Source of the DNA: an uncultured bacterium
GTDB taxonomy: Bacteria > Cyanobacteriota > Vampirovibrionia > Gastranaerophilales > Gastranaerophilaceae
Length of the DNA stretch: 64,000 bases
Assembly: GCA_902774905.1 (NCBI GenBank)
Contig: CACYKF010000004.1
Coordinates: forward strand, 119,818 to 183,817
Direction of reading: 5' to 3'
Part shown: positions 1-9,090 of the stretch, one piece after another
How the letters are laid out: each line of letters opens with the position of its first letter
How positions within the stretch are numbered: the first letter of the stretch is position 1
Notes under the pieces: generated by a model
Database searches by the model: none
What the model was told of the DNA's origin: nothing
Seen by the model: the letters and a program-made list of their open reading frames with translations, nothing else
Translations under genes and position numbers: made by a program

Positions 1-886
1 GTGTATTTTTTAAATCAAATGCCGAAACAGGTTTGAATTCAACAGATTTTGCTTCAGGTTTAGATTCAACTTTTTGAGCAGGTTTTACTTCTGATTTAAC
101 CTCAATTTTTGGTTTAACTGCTTCGGTTTTTACTGTTTTAGGTTGAACTTTTGCAGTTTGAACAGAAGATTTTGCACTATCCGTTTTTATGACAGGAACA
201 TGAACAGCAACGGGTTTTAACGCAATTTTGTTCACATTTTGAGTAGTTGTCTTTGGTTGTGTAGTTTGCGGGGTAATTTTTTTTGCTTCAACAGGCTTTG
301 TTGTCGTTGTTTTTGTAGTTGCAACAGGTGGCTTTGTAGCGGCAGTTTTTGTGATTGAAACCGCAGGTTTTGCACTTGAAGTTGCAGTTGTTGAAGCAGA
401 AGTGCTTGTTTTTTTGAAATTTGCCATTTTCTTATCAGGATCAAATTTATTATTTTGAACAATCAAATTTTTATAATCCTGCTGAGCCTTAGTTAATGGT
501 GCAGTTCTTTTTGTGTAAGTTTGAATTTTTATAGGTTTTGTTGTATTAAATGTGACTTTTGTATAACCGCCGATACCATCATCAACATTTTTTACTCTAA
601 CATCGGAAACCAAATCTTTTACTCCGCCCAAAGCAGGTACGATAGACTGATTACCTGCAACATTTGGCAGTAACACAACATAAGTGTTGCCTGATTTTCT
701 TGTTACAACGGTATTTGTCGGAGCGCCTGTTGTATAAAATGTTACATCTACCGTATCATCACTTGAGGATTTTTTGACATCCATTCTCAATAAATCACTT
801 GAATCCGCCATTACGGAATTGCCTGCAATTAAAAATGCTGAAAGAACAGTTGTAATTATAAATTTTCTATTTATCATATTTCCCAT
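1..886 (-). CDS. AMIN-domain envelope protein (3' end outside window)
   Basis: The frame is open from an ATG at 886 to the window edge, so the C-terminus is missing. It begins with a typical signal peptide (a second Met at 877 followed by a hydrophobic stretch, then a cleavage region near SVMADS). Residues of about 30-130 look like an AMIN domain: short beta strands with repeated valine/threonine patterns and a GIGGYTKV-type turn. After about residue 150 the chain becomes a long linker rich in Lys, Pro, Thr, Ala and Val. AMIN domains are known from periplasmic amidases and type IV pilus secretins, where they bind peptidoglycan; the missing C-terminus would decide which this is. The start at 877 (GGGAAAT upstream) is as likely as 886. 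It is divergent from era. Confidence 0.7.
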   Translation of the reverse strand, partial: MGNMINRKFIITTVLSAFLIAGNSVMADSSDLLRMDVKKSSSDDTVDVTFYTTGAPTNTVVTRKSGNTYVVLLPNVAGNQSIVPALGGVKDLVSDVRVKNVDDGIGGYTKVTFNTTKPIKIQTYTKRTAPLTKAQQDYKNLIVQNNKFDPDKKMANFKKTSTSASTTATSSAKPAVSITKTAATKPPVATTKTTTTKPVEAKKITPQTTQPKTTTQNVNKIALKPVAVHVPVIKTDSAKSSVQTAKVQPKTVKTEAVKPKIEVKSEVKPAQKVESKPEAKSVEFKPVSAFDLKNT

Positions 887-983
887 AATCTTTAAAAAAC
901 TACACTTCAATTTATATAATAGTCGAGAATAAAAATTTTTGCTACTTTATTAATATTTGGTAAATTTATGTTACAATACAGAA

Positions 984-1874
984 ATGAAATGCGGATTTGT
1001 AACTATAATCGGACGCCCGAATGTGGGCAAATCAACCCTGTTAAATCAGATTTTGGGGCAGAAAATTGTTATTGCAACTGACAAAGCACAAACTACACGA
1101 AAAAGAATTAAAGGTATTCTGACAAACGAGCAGGGACAAATTGTTTTTATTGATACTCCGGGAATTCACAGACCGCTTAATAAACTCGGCGAATTTTTGA
1201 TTGATGAAGCAAAAATCGCTATTCCTGATGCTGATGTAATAATTTTTCTTGTTGACGGTTCGGAAAGTGCCGGTAAAGGCGATAAATGGATTGTCCAAAA
1301 CCTTTTGGAAACAAAAATTCCTGTTATTATAGTAATGAACAAGGTTGATAAGGTTAAAAAGCCTGAAAAAATTGAACAAAATCTGTTGAGTTACAAAACG
1401 CTTTTTGACGAAAATCTGCCTGTCATCAGAATTTCTGCAAAAACCGGGCGAAATATTGACACTCTGCTCAAAAATTTATACAAAAAATTGCCGGAAGGTG
1501 AAATCATGTACCCCGAAGATGTGGTGACAGAAGAAACTATGCGTGATGTTGCACAGGAAATTATAAGAGAAAAAATTTTGTTAAACACGTCTGACGAGAT
1601 TCCGCACGCAGTTGCAGTCAAAATTGAAAACTATTTTGAGCAGGAAGATATTGATAAAATTTATGCAACAATTTATTGTGAAACAAAGAGCCAAAAAGGA
1701 ATTTTGATAGGCAAAGGCGGAAATTTGCTCAAAAAAATCGGAACAGAAGCAAGACAGGATTTGGAAAAAATTACAGAAAAAAAAGTTTTCTTGGGGTTGG
1801 AAGTCAAAGTTGAAAAAGATTGGCGCAAAAAAGATAATATTTTAAAAGATTTTGGGTATCTGGAAGAAAAATAA
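984..1874 (+). CDS. era: GTPase Era, 16S rRNA-binding ribosome assembly factor
   Basis: Era binds the 3' end of 16S rRNA and helps the small subunit mature. The GTPase motifs are all visible: G1 GRPNVGKS, the switch I TT pair, G3 DTPG, G4 NKVD and a SAK-type G5. The C-terminal KH domain has its GKGG loop. Length (296 residues) fits the family. An upstream TTG at 957 extends the frame, but the family begins MK-GFVTIIGRPN, so I place the start at the ATG at 984. The gene stands alone, followed by a palindromic intergenic repeat. Confidence 0.95.
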   Translation: MKCGFVTIIGRPNVGKSTLLNQILGQKIVIATDKAQTTRKRIKGILTNEQGQIVFIDTPGIHRPLNKLGEFLIDEAKIAIPDADVIIFLVDGSESAGKGDKWIVQNLLETKIPVIIVMNKVDKVKKPEKIEQNLLSYKTLFDENLPVIRISAKTGRNIDTLLKNLYKKLPEGEIMYPEDVVTEETMRDVAQEIIREKILLNTSDEIPHAVAVKIENYFEQEDIDKIYATIYCETKSQKGILIGKGGNLLKKIGTEARQDLEKITEKKVFLGLEVKVEKDWRKKDNILKDFGYLEEK

Positions 1875-1898
1875 ATTCAAAATCATTTATACCAATTT

Positions 1899-1954
1899 GT
1901 AAGTTGGGGTTTCTACCCCAACAATATTAAGGTTGGGCTGAAAGCCTAACTTAC
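1899..1954. repeat. Paired palindromic repeat, family 1 (GTTGGGG type)
   Basis: Two hairpins lie in tandem: one reads GTTGGGGTTTCTACCCCAAC, the second is a GTTGGGCT/AGCCTAAC stem. The whole is bounded by GTAAG and CTTAC, so it can also fold end to end. Related copies are at 13170-13249 and 31709-31764 (inverted), with a decayed one at 48899-48957. The rest of the 1875-2119 gap shows nothing else I can name. Confidence 0.8.
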
Positions 1955-2119
1955 TGATTACTACTCATAAATCTGTAAAGGACTATTCACAATTCACCAC
2001 TCTCCATTCACTCAAAAGCATTATCCGACCTGCAATACCAACAAACTTTAATCAGATAATAAATACTGTTAAAATATCCGACATAAAAACTATTTACTTG
2101 AACTTTTAAAGACAATATA

Positions 2120-3085
2120 ATGAACTTGATGTCTGTTTTAGAAGTAAAAAATCTTAATTTGGGATTTAATGTTGAAGATAGTTTTCAGCAGGCACTTTTT
2201 GATGTAAACTTTTCACTTGAAAAAGGTCAAACACTTGCACTTGTTGGCGAATCCGGTTGCGGAAAGACAATGAGCGCAATGAGTATTCTCAACCTTATAC
2301 CCAAAACCGCAAAAATTACAAGCGGTGAAATTATATACAACGGCGAAAATCTTTTAAACAAAACCCAAAAAGAAATGAGCAAAATCAGAGGGGGTAAAAT
2401 TGCACTCATACCACAAGACCCGATGACTTCGCTAAACCCGTTATACACTGTCGGCGACCAACTTTTAGAGGTTATAAAAATTCACAAAGGACTTAAAGGA
2501 AATGAGGCAAAAAGACAAGCCATTGAAGCGTTTGAAGCCGTACAGATACCTGATGCACGAAACAGGCTAAATAACTACCCCCACGAATTTTCGGGCGGAA
2601 TGAAACAAAGAGCGGTTATTGCGATGGCTCTTGCAACGGATGCGGAAATTCTTATAGCAGATGAACCGACAACTGCGCTTGATGTAACAATTCAGGCACA
2701 AATTATGAAACTCTTAAACGAGATTAAACAAAATAATCAGACATCAATTCTTTTGATTACACACGATTTGGCGCTTGTAAGCGAAAACTCCCAAAATATT
2801 GCGGTAATGTACGCAGGCAGAATAGTAGAAAGCGCGCCTGCCAATGAATTTTTTGCAAACCCCAATCACCCGTATTCACAAGCATTGTTAAAGTCTATTC
2901 CGTCAAACAGACAAACTCCGCTTGAAACAATAAAAGGTCAACCTCCGACATTATCCCAAAAAATTGACGGCTGTCGTTTTCACCCAAGATGTGATTTTTG
3001 CGGAGGAAAATGCCAAACACAAATACCAAAACTTATTCAAATCGGGCAAAACCATTTTAGTGCGTGCTTTTTAAATGAAATATAA
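2120..3085 (+). CDS. Oligopeptide/dipeptide ABC transporter ATP-binding protein (OppD/DppD type)
   Basis: This is a 321-residue ATPase of a peptide importer. Walker A is GESGCGKT, the ABC signature is FSGGMKQR, Walker B is ILIADEPT, and the switch His lies in ITHD. The C-terminal extension NHPYSQALL and the following GCRFHPRCDFC region are the oligopeptide/dipeptide tail typical of OppD and DppD, which separates it from other ABC ATPases. No permease, binding protein or second ATPase (OppF) lies beside it, so it is either an orphan subunit or works with partners elsewhere. Met1 at 2120 and Met4 at 2129 are both possible starts; neither has a strong ribosome binding site. Confidence 0.88.
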   Translation: MNLMSVLEVKNLNLGFNVEDSFQQALFDVNFSLEKGQTLALVGESGCGKTMSAMSILNLIPKTAKITSGEIIYNGENLLNKTQKEMSKIRGGKIALIPQDPMTSLNPLYTVGDQLLEVIKIHKGLKGNEAKRQAIEAFEAVQIPDARNRLNNYPHEFSGGMKQRAVIAMALATDAEILIADEPTTALDVTIQAQIMKLLNEIKQNNQTSILLITHDLALVSENSQNIAVMYAGRIVESAPANEFFANPNHPYSQALLKSIPSNRQTPLETIKGQPPTLSQKIDGCRFHPRCDFCGGKCQTQIPKLIQIGQNHFSACFLNEI

Positions 3086-3093
3086 AAAGAATA

Positions 3094-3119
3094 TTAGTCA
3101 GCGTTGCAACGCTGGCTAA
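3094..3119. repeat. 26-bp near-perfect palindrome
   Basis: The sequence reads TTAGtCAGCG, then TTGCAA, then CGCTGgCTAA, with one mismatched pair. It lies just behind the ABC ATPase stop codon. It could act as a transcript end structure for the + strand gene, but it lacks a T-run directly after it; it may equally be a repetitive palindrome. Confidence 0.6.
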
Positions 3120-3142
3120 CCCTTACCGTCGGTAGAGGGCTC

Positions 3143-3170
3143 GAAAAAAAGGAAGCGAAAATCACTTCCT
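3143..3170 (-). terminator. Hairpin with T-run on the minus strand
   Basis: Read on the minus strand, AGGAAG and CTTCCT arms close a short loop and are followed at once by a run of seven T. It lies downstream of adhE and would act as a second, backup terminator for it. Confidence 0.55.
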
Positions 3171-3255
3171 GTCTTATATATACTACTGTTAAAATATTAT
3201 AAAACCCGTAAAAATAAAATTTGCAATATATCTGCGCTAATATCATTATTATCGC

Positions 3256-3286
3256 AAAAATACCCTCTCAAATTGAGAGGGTATTT
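3256..3286. terminator. Bidirectional rho-independent terminator
   Basis: The stem ATACCCTCTC / GAGAGGGTAT closes a five-base loop. It is preceded by A residues and followed by TTTT, so it can stop transcription from the ABC ATPase side and from adhE. Confidence 0.85.
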
Positions 3287-3305
3287 TCATATTTTATAAT
3301 CAGTC

Positions 3306-6002
3306 TTATTTAGAAGATTTTTTCTTTGCTGATTTTGCAGGGTAGTAATCTCTTACAACACCGTTGAATGCGTCAATATAGATTTCTCTGATATCACTCA
3401 TTAACGGATATGCAGGGTTAGCACCTGTGCATTGGTCGTCAAATGCCAATTCTACCATTTCATCAAGTTTTGCGTAGAATTCTTCTTCTGTTACACCAAA
3501 ATCTTTGATAGAATTTGGTAAGTTGATTGATTTCATAAGTTTATCAACTGCCTGAATATACAATTCAACTTTTTCATCAAGAGTTTTTCCGCCCAAACCT
3601 AATTCGTCAGCAATTTGAGCATATTTTTCTTTTGCATTCGGATATTTATATTGAGGGAATGTTGCCTGTTTATGCGGATAATCTACTGCATTATATTTGA
3701 TAATTTGTCTGAATAATAATGCGTTTGCAACACCGTGAGGAACATGGAACATTGCACCGAGTTTGTGAGCCATAGAGTGACACAAACCTAAGAATGAGTT
3801 AGCAAATGCCATACCTGCAATAGTTGCGGCATAGTGCATTTTTTCTCTTGCTTTAGGATTGTTTGCACCTTCTGACCAAGACGGTTCTAAATATTTGAAT
3901 ACCAATTTAATTGCTTCCAAAGCGTTTGAATTAGTGAAGTTTGTAGCCATACAAGAAACATACGCTTCAGTTGCGTGAACCAATGCGTCAATACCTGATG
4001 CTGAAGTCAAACCTTTTGGCATGCCGTCAACAAAGTTCGGGTCAATAATTGCCATATTAGGAGTCAAAGCATAATCTGCAATTGCGTATTTAACATGAGT
4101 TTCATCATCTGTGATAATCGCAAACGGTGTAACTTCAGAACCCGTACCTGATGTTGTCGGGATTGCAACCATAGTTGCTTTTTTACCCAAATCAGGAATA
4201 GAGCAGATTCTCTTTCTGATATCCATAAATCTCATTGAAATATCACTAAAATCTGTATCAGGTTGTTCATACATTAACCACATAATTTTTGCAGCATCCA
4301 TTGGAGAACCACCGCCCAATGCGATAAATACATCAGGTTCATAAGGTTTGATTATATCCATTGCTTGTCTGATTGTAGATAATGTCGGATCAGGTTTTAC
4401 ATCAAAGAAGATTTCATGGTCAATTCCGATTTCATCAAGAACATTTGTAATCGCATCAACAGCACCTGAATTAAACAAAAATCTGTCAGTTACGATAAAT
4501 GCACGCTTTTTACCTGCCAATTCACGAAGAGCCAAATCAGTAGCGCCTCTTTTAAAGTAAACCTTTGAAGGAACCTTGAACCACAACATGTTTTCTCTCC
4601 TTTCAGCAACTGTTTTGTAGTTAAGTAAGTTTTCTACCCCGATGTTACCTGAGATAGCGTTTTTACCCCAAGAACCGCAACCTAAAGATAATGACGGTTC
4701 AAGTTTGAAGTTGTATAAATCACCAATACCACCCTGTGATGAAGGTGAGTTGATAAGTACACGGCAAGAAGGCATCAATTCTGCATAATGGTCAATTCTT
4801 TCAGATGTTCTCGGATCTGTGTAAAGAACTGAAGTGTGACCTGCACCGCCTTTTGAAACTAATTCATAAGCCATTTTTGATGCTTCTTCATAGTTTTTAG
4901 CCTTATACATAGTCAAAATCGGTGATAATTTTTCTCTTGAGAACGGATCAGACCAATCAACAGAAGGTCTTTCAACCAAAAGAATTTTTGAATATTCAGG
5001 AATTTCAAAGCCTGAAAGTTCAGCAATCTTAACTGCACTTTGCCCGACAATCGCAGGATGAGCAGTTCCTCTGTTCGGGTCGATAAACGGCAAATCAATC
5101 ATTTTTTGCTGTTCTGCTTTAGATACTAAATAAGCACCTCTGTACTGAAATTCTTTTTTAACTTCTTCATAAACATCTTCAACAACTACAACAGATTGTT
5201 CAGATGCGCAAATCATACCGTTATCAAAAGTCTTTGACATAATAATTGAAGAAACAGCCATTTTTATATCAGCAGTTTCATCAATAACGGCTGAAGTATT
5301 ACCAGGACCTACGCCCAATGCAGGATTACCTGATGAATAAGCAGCCTTAACCATTCCCGGACCGCCTGTTGCCAAAATACAAGCAATATCAGGGTGCTGC
5401 ATCAATTGTCCTGAAAGTTCAACTGACGGAACATCAATCCAGCCGATAATATCTTCCGGAGCACCTGCCTTAACTGCGGCTTCCAATACAACCTTTGCAG
5501 CCTCAATAGTAGATTTTGTTGCTCTCGGATGCGGTGAAAAGATGATTGCGTTTCTTGTTTTCAAAGCAATTAAAGATTTGAAAATTGCTGTTGAAGTCGG
5601 GTTGGTTGTAGGAATAATACCTGCAATAATTCCGAGAGGTTCAGCAACAATTTTTATTCCGTTTGCTTTATCTTCTTTAATGATACCGCAAGTTTTTGCG
5701 TTTTTGTGCTTGTTGTAAATGTATTCACTTGCAAAGTGATTTTTAATAATTTTATCTTCCAAAACGCCCATGCCTGTTTCTTCAGCTGCCATTCTTGCCA
5801 AAGGAATACGAGCCTTGTCAGCAGCCGTTGCCGCCGCTTTAAAAATCTTATCAACCTGTTCCTGTGTATAAGTTGAATAAATTTTTTGAGCCTTTTTAAC
5901 TCTTTCAATAAGCAGTTCAAATTGTTCTGCACTGTCTACTACTGTTGATTTGTTCAAACTTTTTTCAAGTTTTTCAACAGTTTTTTTACTTTTCGTTGTC
6001 AT
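3306..6002 (-). CDS. adhE: Bifunctional acetaldehyde/alcohol dehydrogenase AdhE
   Basis: AdhE reduces acetyl-CoA to ethanol in two steps and regenerates NAD+ during fermentation. The 898-residue chain has an aldehyde dehydrogenase half (about 1-450) with the catalytic Cys in NGMICASEQS, and an iron-dependent alcohol dehydrogenase half (about 470-890) with GGGSPMDAAK for NAD and the metal-binding His residues in LGLCHSMAHKLGAMFHVPHG. Both halves are complete and length is normal. A Lys/Ser-rich N-terminal addition precedes the usual start. The family forms long filaments (spirosomes). A canonical promoter and a Rex/Crp-like inverted repeat lie upstream, which suggests redox control. Confidence 0.95.
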   Translation of the reverse strand: MTTKSKKTVEKLEKSLNKSTVVDSAEQFELLIERVKKAQKIYSTYTQEQVDKIFKAAATAADKARIPLARMAAEETGMGVLEDKIIKNHFASEYIYNKHKNAKTCGIIKEDKANGIKIVAEPLGIIAGIIPTTNPTSTAIFKSLIALKTRNAIIFSPHPRATKSTIEAAKVVLEAAVKAGAPEDIIGWIDVPSVELSGQLMQHPDIACILATGGPGMVKAAYSSGNPALGVGPGNTSAVIDETADIKMAVSSIIMSKTFDNGMICASEQSVVVVEDVYEEVKKEFQYRGAYLVSKAEQQKMIDLPFIDPNRGTAHPAIVGQSAVKIAELSGFEIPEYSKILLVERPSVDWSDPFSREKLSPILTMYKAKNYEEASKMAYELVSKGGAGHTSVLYTDPRTSERIDHYAELMPSCRVLINSPSSQGGIGDLYNFKLEPSLSLGCGSWGKNAISGNIGVENLLNYKTVAERRENMLWFKVPSKVYFKRGATDLALRELAGKKRAFIVTDRFLFNSGAVDAITNVLDEIGIDHEIFFDVKPDPTLSTIRQAMDIIKPYEPDVFIALGGGSPMDAAKIMWLMYEQPDTDFSDISMRFMDIRKRICSIPDLGKKATMVAIPTTSGTGSEVTPFAIITDDETHVKYAIADYALTPNMAIIDPNFVDGMPKGLTSASGIDALVHATEAYVSCMATNFTNSNALEAIKLVFKYLEPSWSEGANNPKAREKMHYAATIAGMAFANSFLGLCHSMAHKLGAMFHVPHGVANALLFRQIIKYNAVDYPHKQATFPQYKYPNAKEKYAQIADELGLGGKTLDEKVELYIQAVDKLMKSINLPNSIKDFGVTEEEFYAKLDEMVELAFDDQCTGANPAYPLMSDIREIYIDAFNGVVRDYYPAKSAKKKSSK

Positions 6003-6047
6003 ATTTTTCTCCTTTTATAAAATGATAACATAATAATTTTATTTTAA

Positions 6048-6065
6048 TCGTGATTTTTTTCACAA
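6048..6065 (-). promoter_or_regulatory. Rex- or Crp/Fnr-like operator of adhE
   Basis: The inverted repeat TCGTGATTTTTTTCACAA (minus strand TTGTGA, six A, TCACGA) differs by one base from perfect symmetry. It matches the spacing of the Rex consensus (TTGTGA N6 TCACAA), and also of Crp/Fnr sites. It lies downstream of the -10 box, where a bound protein would repress. Confidence 0.6.
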
Positions 6066-6080
6066 ATAGATTGTAATATT

Positions 6081-6109
6081 ATTATATGATAAATAAATTT
6101 ATTTATCAA
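6081..6109 (-). promoter_or_regulatory. Sigma-70-type promoter of adhE
   Basis: On the minus strand, TTGATA and a perfect TATAAT are separated by exactly 17 bp. The start point would fall just before the inverted repeat at 6048-6065. The stretch between this promoter and 6380 shows no gene. Confidence 0.75.
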
Positions 6110-6379
6110 GTGTATATTTTACAATCTTTATAAGTTCTTTATATTCTCTGAAAATTAAGTTAAAAAGGGAGAAGTCGGGATTTTTGGAAAAATATTGTGC
6201 AGTTTTTTGCAAAATTTTATTTACCTACAACAATAAGAGGATTCATTTTTGTCACAAAATTTTAATTTTCTCAGGTAAAAAACTCTTAAATCAAGGAATA
6301 AGTGTATTTTTGGCACTTTATCGTTAAACCTTTTGGTAGTCTTGATTTCAGCATGCTTAACAAAAGTTCATAATAGGTA

Positions 6380-6408
6380 TTGACAAATTATTTATTATGA
6401 TTTATAGT
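6380..6408 (+). promoter_or_regulatory. Sigma-70-type promoter of the small FG-motif gene
   Basis: TTGACA and TATAGT are separated by 17 bp, about 55 bp upstream of the ATG at 6462. A clear promoter here supports the small gene as real. Confidence 0.75.
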
Positions 6409-6461
6409 ATTTGTGTTAAATGAAGTGTTTAATTTACACTTAATCCCGAAAGGAGAAGACA

Positions 6462-6746
6462 ATGATTACAATAAATCCTGTAAAGATAACAACAATAAAG
6501 CCGATTTCATTCGGTACTAATAATAACAATAATAACTCAAGAGTAGGTTTGATGAATCTTGATAAAAACTCAAACAACAAAATCAACTTTGAAAAAGATT
6601 TATATATTACCCAAAAGGCAGATTTTGTTCATTCAAACCCTTTAAAAGCACTTGGTTACAGTTTTGTTAAGGCTTATAATATACTATCAACCCCAAAAAG
6701 AAGCACAGTAAACGAAAACTATATACATTTACCGTATATGGCTTAA
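6462..6746 (+). CDS. Small protein with N-terminal ISFG motif, function unknown
   Basis: This 94-residue protein has its own promoter, an AAAGGAG ribosome binding site seven bases before the ATG, and a downstream hairpin. It has no signal peptide or membrane segment. Residues 1-19 end in PISFG and are followed by a run of Asn; this N-terminal design (short, polar, ending in Phe-Gly) recurs in at least three other proteins of the window that are otherwise unrelated. The rest is basic and polar with no recognised domain. I infer a genuine lineage-specific protein; its function cannot be told. Confidence 0.75.
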   Translation: MITINPVKITTIKPISFGTNNNNNNSRVGLMNLDKNSNNKINFEKDLYITQKADFVHSNPLKALGYSFVKAYNILSTPKRSTVNENYIHLPYMA

Positions 6747-6828
6747 TAAATATAATTTAACTCCTAAATTAAATTTACCCCTATAAACCCCATAAACACA
6801 GTCTATTTTAGACTATTACCCCAAAAAG

Positions 6829-6866
6829 AAACTCAAGCAATTTACCCCAAACTGCTCGAGTTTTTA
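6829..6866 (+). terminator. Hairpin terminator after the small FG-motif gene
   Basis: AACTCAAGCA pairs with TGCTCGAGTT (one mismatch) around a loop of about 13 bases and runs into TTTTTATTTTTTT. Confidence 0.65.
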
Positions 6867-6905
6867 TTTTTTTATAAGAACTATTCACCATTCACAATTC
6901 ACTTT

Positions 6906-7940
6906 TTACTTTATTACTCTTATCCAGCCTTCCGGTGCTTCAATTTTACCGTATTGAATACCTGTAAGAGTATCATAAAGTTTTTTGGTAATTTCTCCAG
7001 GAGCGTCCATGCCGGATGGGAAGTTAATTGATTTGCCGTGGTCATCGATTCTCCCGACAGGGGAAATAACTGCCGCTGTACCGCAAAGACCACATTCTGC
7101 AAAATCTTTAAGTTCTTCAAGATAAACTTCTCTTTCTTCAACTTCAAGCCCTAAATAGTGCTTTGCAACATACATCAATGAGCGTCTTGTAATAGATGGC
7201 AGAATACTTGATGATTTCGGAGTAACAACTTTTCCGTCTTTTGTTATAAATAAGAAGTTTGCTCCGCCTGTTTCTTCAACTTTTGTACGAGTTTGCGGGT
7301 CAAGATATAAGTTTTCCGCATAACCTTCTTTGTGTGCGGTTACACCTGCATGCAAACTCATAGCGTAGTTTAGACCTGCCTTAACATGTCCTGTTCCGTT
7401 AGGTGCGGCTCTGTCAAAATCACTGACTTTTAATGTAATAGGTTTTGAACCACCTTTAAAATAAGGTCCGACAGGAGAAACAAAAATTCTAAACATAAAA
7501 TCCTGTGCGGGTTTTACACCCATAACAGGAGAATAACCAAACAAATATGGTCTTATATAAAGGCTTGCACCTGTTCCGTAAGGAGGAACATATTTCAAAT
7601 TCGCTTTAACAACCTGTTCAACTGCTTCAATAAATTTATCCTGCGGATATGGTTGCATTTCAAGTCTTTGAGCAGTATCAAACATTCTTTGAGCGTTCAT
7701 ATCAGGTCTGAAAATTACTACATGTCCATCAACAGTTTCGTAGGCTTTCATCCCTTCAAAACATGTTTGAGCGTACTGCAAAACACACGCACACTCATTC
7801 ATAGTAATATTTTCATCATCTGTCAATCCGCCTTCATCCCATTTGCCGTCTTTAAACATAGAAACAAATCTTTTATCGGTCTTGTAATAACCAAAACCCA
7901 AATTTGCCCAATCAATATTTGCTTTTTCCATAGTTTGCAT
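6906..7940 (-). CDS. ilvE: Branched-chain amino acid aminotransferase
   Basis: This PLP enzyme of fold type IV makes the last transamination step to valine, leucine and isoleucine, using glutamate. The 344-residue length and the motifs (CFEGMKAY, IRPYLFG, RIFVSPVGPYF) fit the type II BCAT group shared by bacteria and eukaryotes. The PLP-binding Lys lies in GHVKAGLNYA, and the phosphate-binding region in GTAAVISPVG. The start at 7940 is set by AGGAGGG eight bases upstream. It is monocistronic and divergent from fabG. Confidence 0.93.
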   Translation of the reverse strand: MQTMEKANIDWANLGFGYYKTDKRFVSMFKDGKWDEGGLTDDENITMNECACVLQYAQTCFEGMKAYETVDGHVVIFRPDMNAQRMFDTAQRLEMQPYPQDKFIEAVEQVVKANLKYVPPYGTGASLYIRPYLFGYSPVMGVKPAQDFMFRIFVSPVGPYFKGGSKPITLKVSDFDRAAPNGTGHVKAGLNYAMSLHAGVTAHKEGYAENLYLDPQTRTKVEETGGANFLFITKDGKVVTPKSSSILPSITRRSLMYVAKHYLGLEVEEREVYLEELKDFAECGLCGTAAVISPVGRIDDHGKSINFPSGMDAPGEITKKLYDTLTGIQYGKIEAPEGWIRVIK

Positions 7941-8073
7941 AAAATATCCCTCCTGATATGTTTAGTATAACATAAAAAAGTCAATAAATTATTTACAAAA
8001 TTATATTTATGCTATAATTTAAAAGTTGAAAAGGGGATATTTTATTCGCAAGGGGAAAACACCCCTCACCCTA

Positions 8074-8097
8074 CCCTCTCCCATCAATGGGCGAGGG
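8074..8097. repeat. Palindromic intergenic repeat, CCCTC...GAGGG type
   Basis: CCCTCTCCCAT and ATGGGCGAGGG form a long stem with a two-base loop and one mismatch, just upstream of fabG. A related C-rich palindrome lies at 31641-31660. It may lie within the fabG leader. Confidence 0.6.
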
Positions 8098-8126
8098 AAG
8101 AATGAAAAATAAGGAGAAAGATTAAA

Positions 8127-8858
8127 ATGACTGAAAGAAAAATTGCTTTGATTACAGGCGGTTCAAGAGGAATCGGTTTTAGTTGTGCGAAAGAACTTGC
8201 ACACGCAGGATGCGACATTATTATCAATGACATTTGTGATGCGGCAACTGCACAGCCTGCTATTGATGAACTCAAGGCTATAGGTGTTAATGCTTGGTTC
8301 TATCAATTTGATGTATCAAATGATGAACAGGTTAAAACAGCCGTTGACAAAATGATTGAAGAACACGGACACATTGACATTTTGCTAAACAACGCAGGTA
8401 TTACAAAAGACGGTTTGTTTATCAGAATGGATGCTGAACAATGGGAAAGAGTTATTAAAATTAACCTTGGTTCTGCATATTATGTAACTCATGCAGTTAT
8501 CAAATATATGATGAAAGCAAGACAGGGTTCAATTATTAATATGTCATCAATCGTTGGTGTTCATGGTAACGCAGGTCAGGCAAACTATAGCGCATCAAAA
8601 GCAGGTTTAATCGGTTTAACTAAAACTCTTGCCAAAGAATTTGGTTCAAGAAATATCAGAGTAAATGCTGTATGTCCTGGATTTATCCAAACTGCAATGA
8701 CTGCAAACCTTGGTAATATCGAAGAATACGCAGCAGCAATTCCGATGAAAAGATTCGGTACTCCTGAAGATATTGCAAAAGTAGTTAAATTCTTAGCACT
8801 TGATACTGATTATGTCACAGGTCAGGCTATCGAAGTTGCCGGCGGTTTGATGCTGTAA
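8127..8858 (+). CDS. fabG: 3-oxoacyl-[ACP] reductase FabG (short-chain dehydrogenase)
   Basis: FabG reduces beta-ketoacyl-ACP with NADPH in fatty acid elongation. The 243-residue protein has the cofactor motif TGGSRGIG, NNAG at about residue 88, the catalytic Ser in INMSSIVG and the YSASK tyrosine/lysine pair. The ending (EVAGGLML) is FabG-like. Related acetoacetyl-CoA reductases (PhaB) share all these motifs, so the exact substrate is not certain. Other fatty acid genes (fabF, acpP, fabD) lie in this window but not adjacent. An AAGGAGA site precedes the ATG. Confidence 0.88.
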   Translation: MTERKIALITGGSRGIGFSCAKELAHAGCDIIINDICDAATAQPAIDELKAIGVNAWFYQFDVSNDEQVKTAVDKMIEEHGHIDILLNNAGITKDGLFIRMDAEQWERVIKINLGSAYYVTHAVIKYMMKARQGSIINMSSIVGVHGNAGQANYSASKAGLIGLTKTLAKEFGSRNIRVNAVCPGFIQTAMTANLGNIEEYAAAIPMKRFGTPEDIAKVVKFLALDTDYVTGQAIEVAGGLML

Positions 8859-8896
8859 AACTGTTGAACAGTTGAGAGATTTAACTTTTATATAAT

Positions 8897-8953
8897 AAAA
8901 AAAGAGGCTTTTAAAATTCTGAAATAAGTTCAGAATGACAAAGCCTCTTTTTT
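8897..8953 (+). terminator. Terminator-like hairpin with internal palindrome, end of fabG
   Basis: AAAAAGAGGCTTT pairs with AAAGCCTCTTTTTT; the interior carries a second palindrome (ATTCTGAA/TTCAGAAT). It starts the composite repeat that recurs near 31771. Confidence 0.75.
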
Positions 8954-9090
8954 ATATTCATTGTTGGGTTACACCCAACCTACATTAAAATATGCTTTGT
9001 GTTGGGCAGGTATGCCCAACATACTATGGCTGAACACTCTTAAATTTGATTAACAAGGAGATCCTGAAACAAGTTCAGGATGACAATTTT
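8897..9090. repeat. Composite intergenic repeat, copy A
   Basis: In order: an AGAGGC/GCCTCT hairpin; GTTGGGTTACACCCAAC; a GTTGGGC/GCCCAAC hairpin; the block GAACACTCTTAAATTTGATT; and ATCCTGAAACAAGTTCAGGAT followed by GACAATTTT. Blocks 1, 2, 4 and 5 recur in the same order at 31771-31999, over 22 kb away. The end of the gap (9091-9220) shows no further gene. Confidence 0.75.

Noticed and set aside
2066..3196. Repeated TACTGTTAAAATAT at 2066 and 3183
   Set aside because: A 14-base AT-rich match in AT-rich DNA may be chance, and no shared function of the two places is evident.
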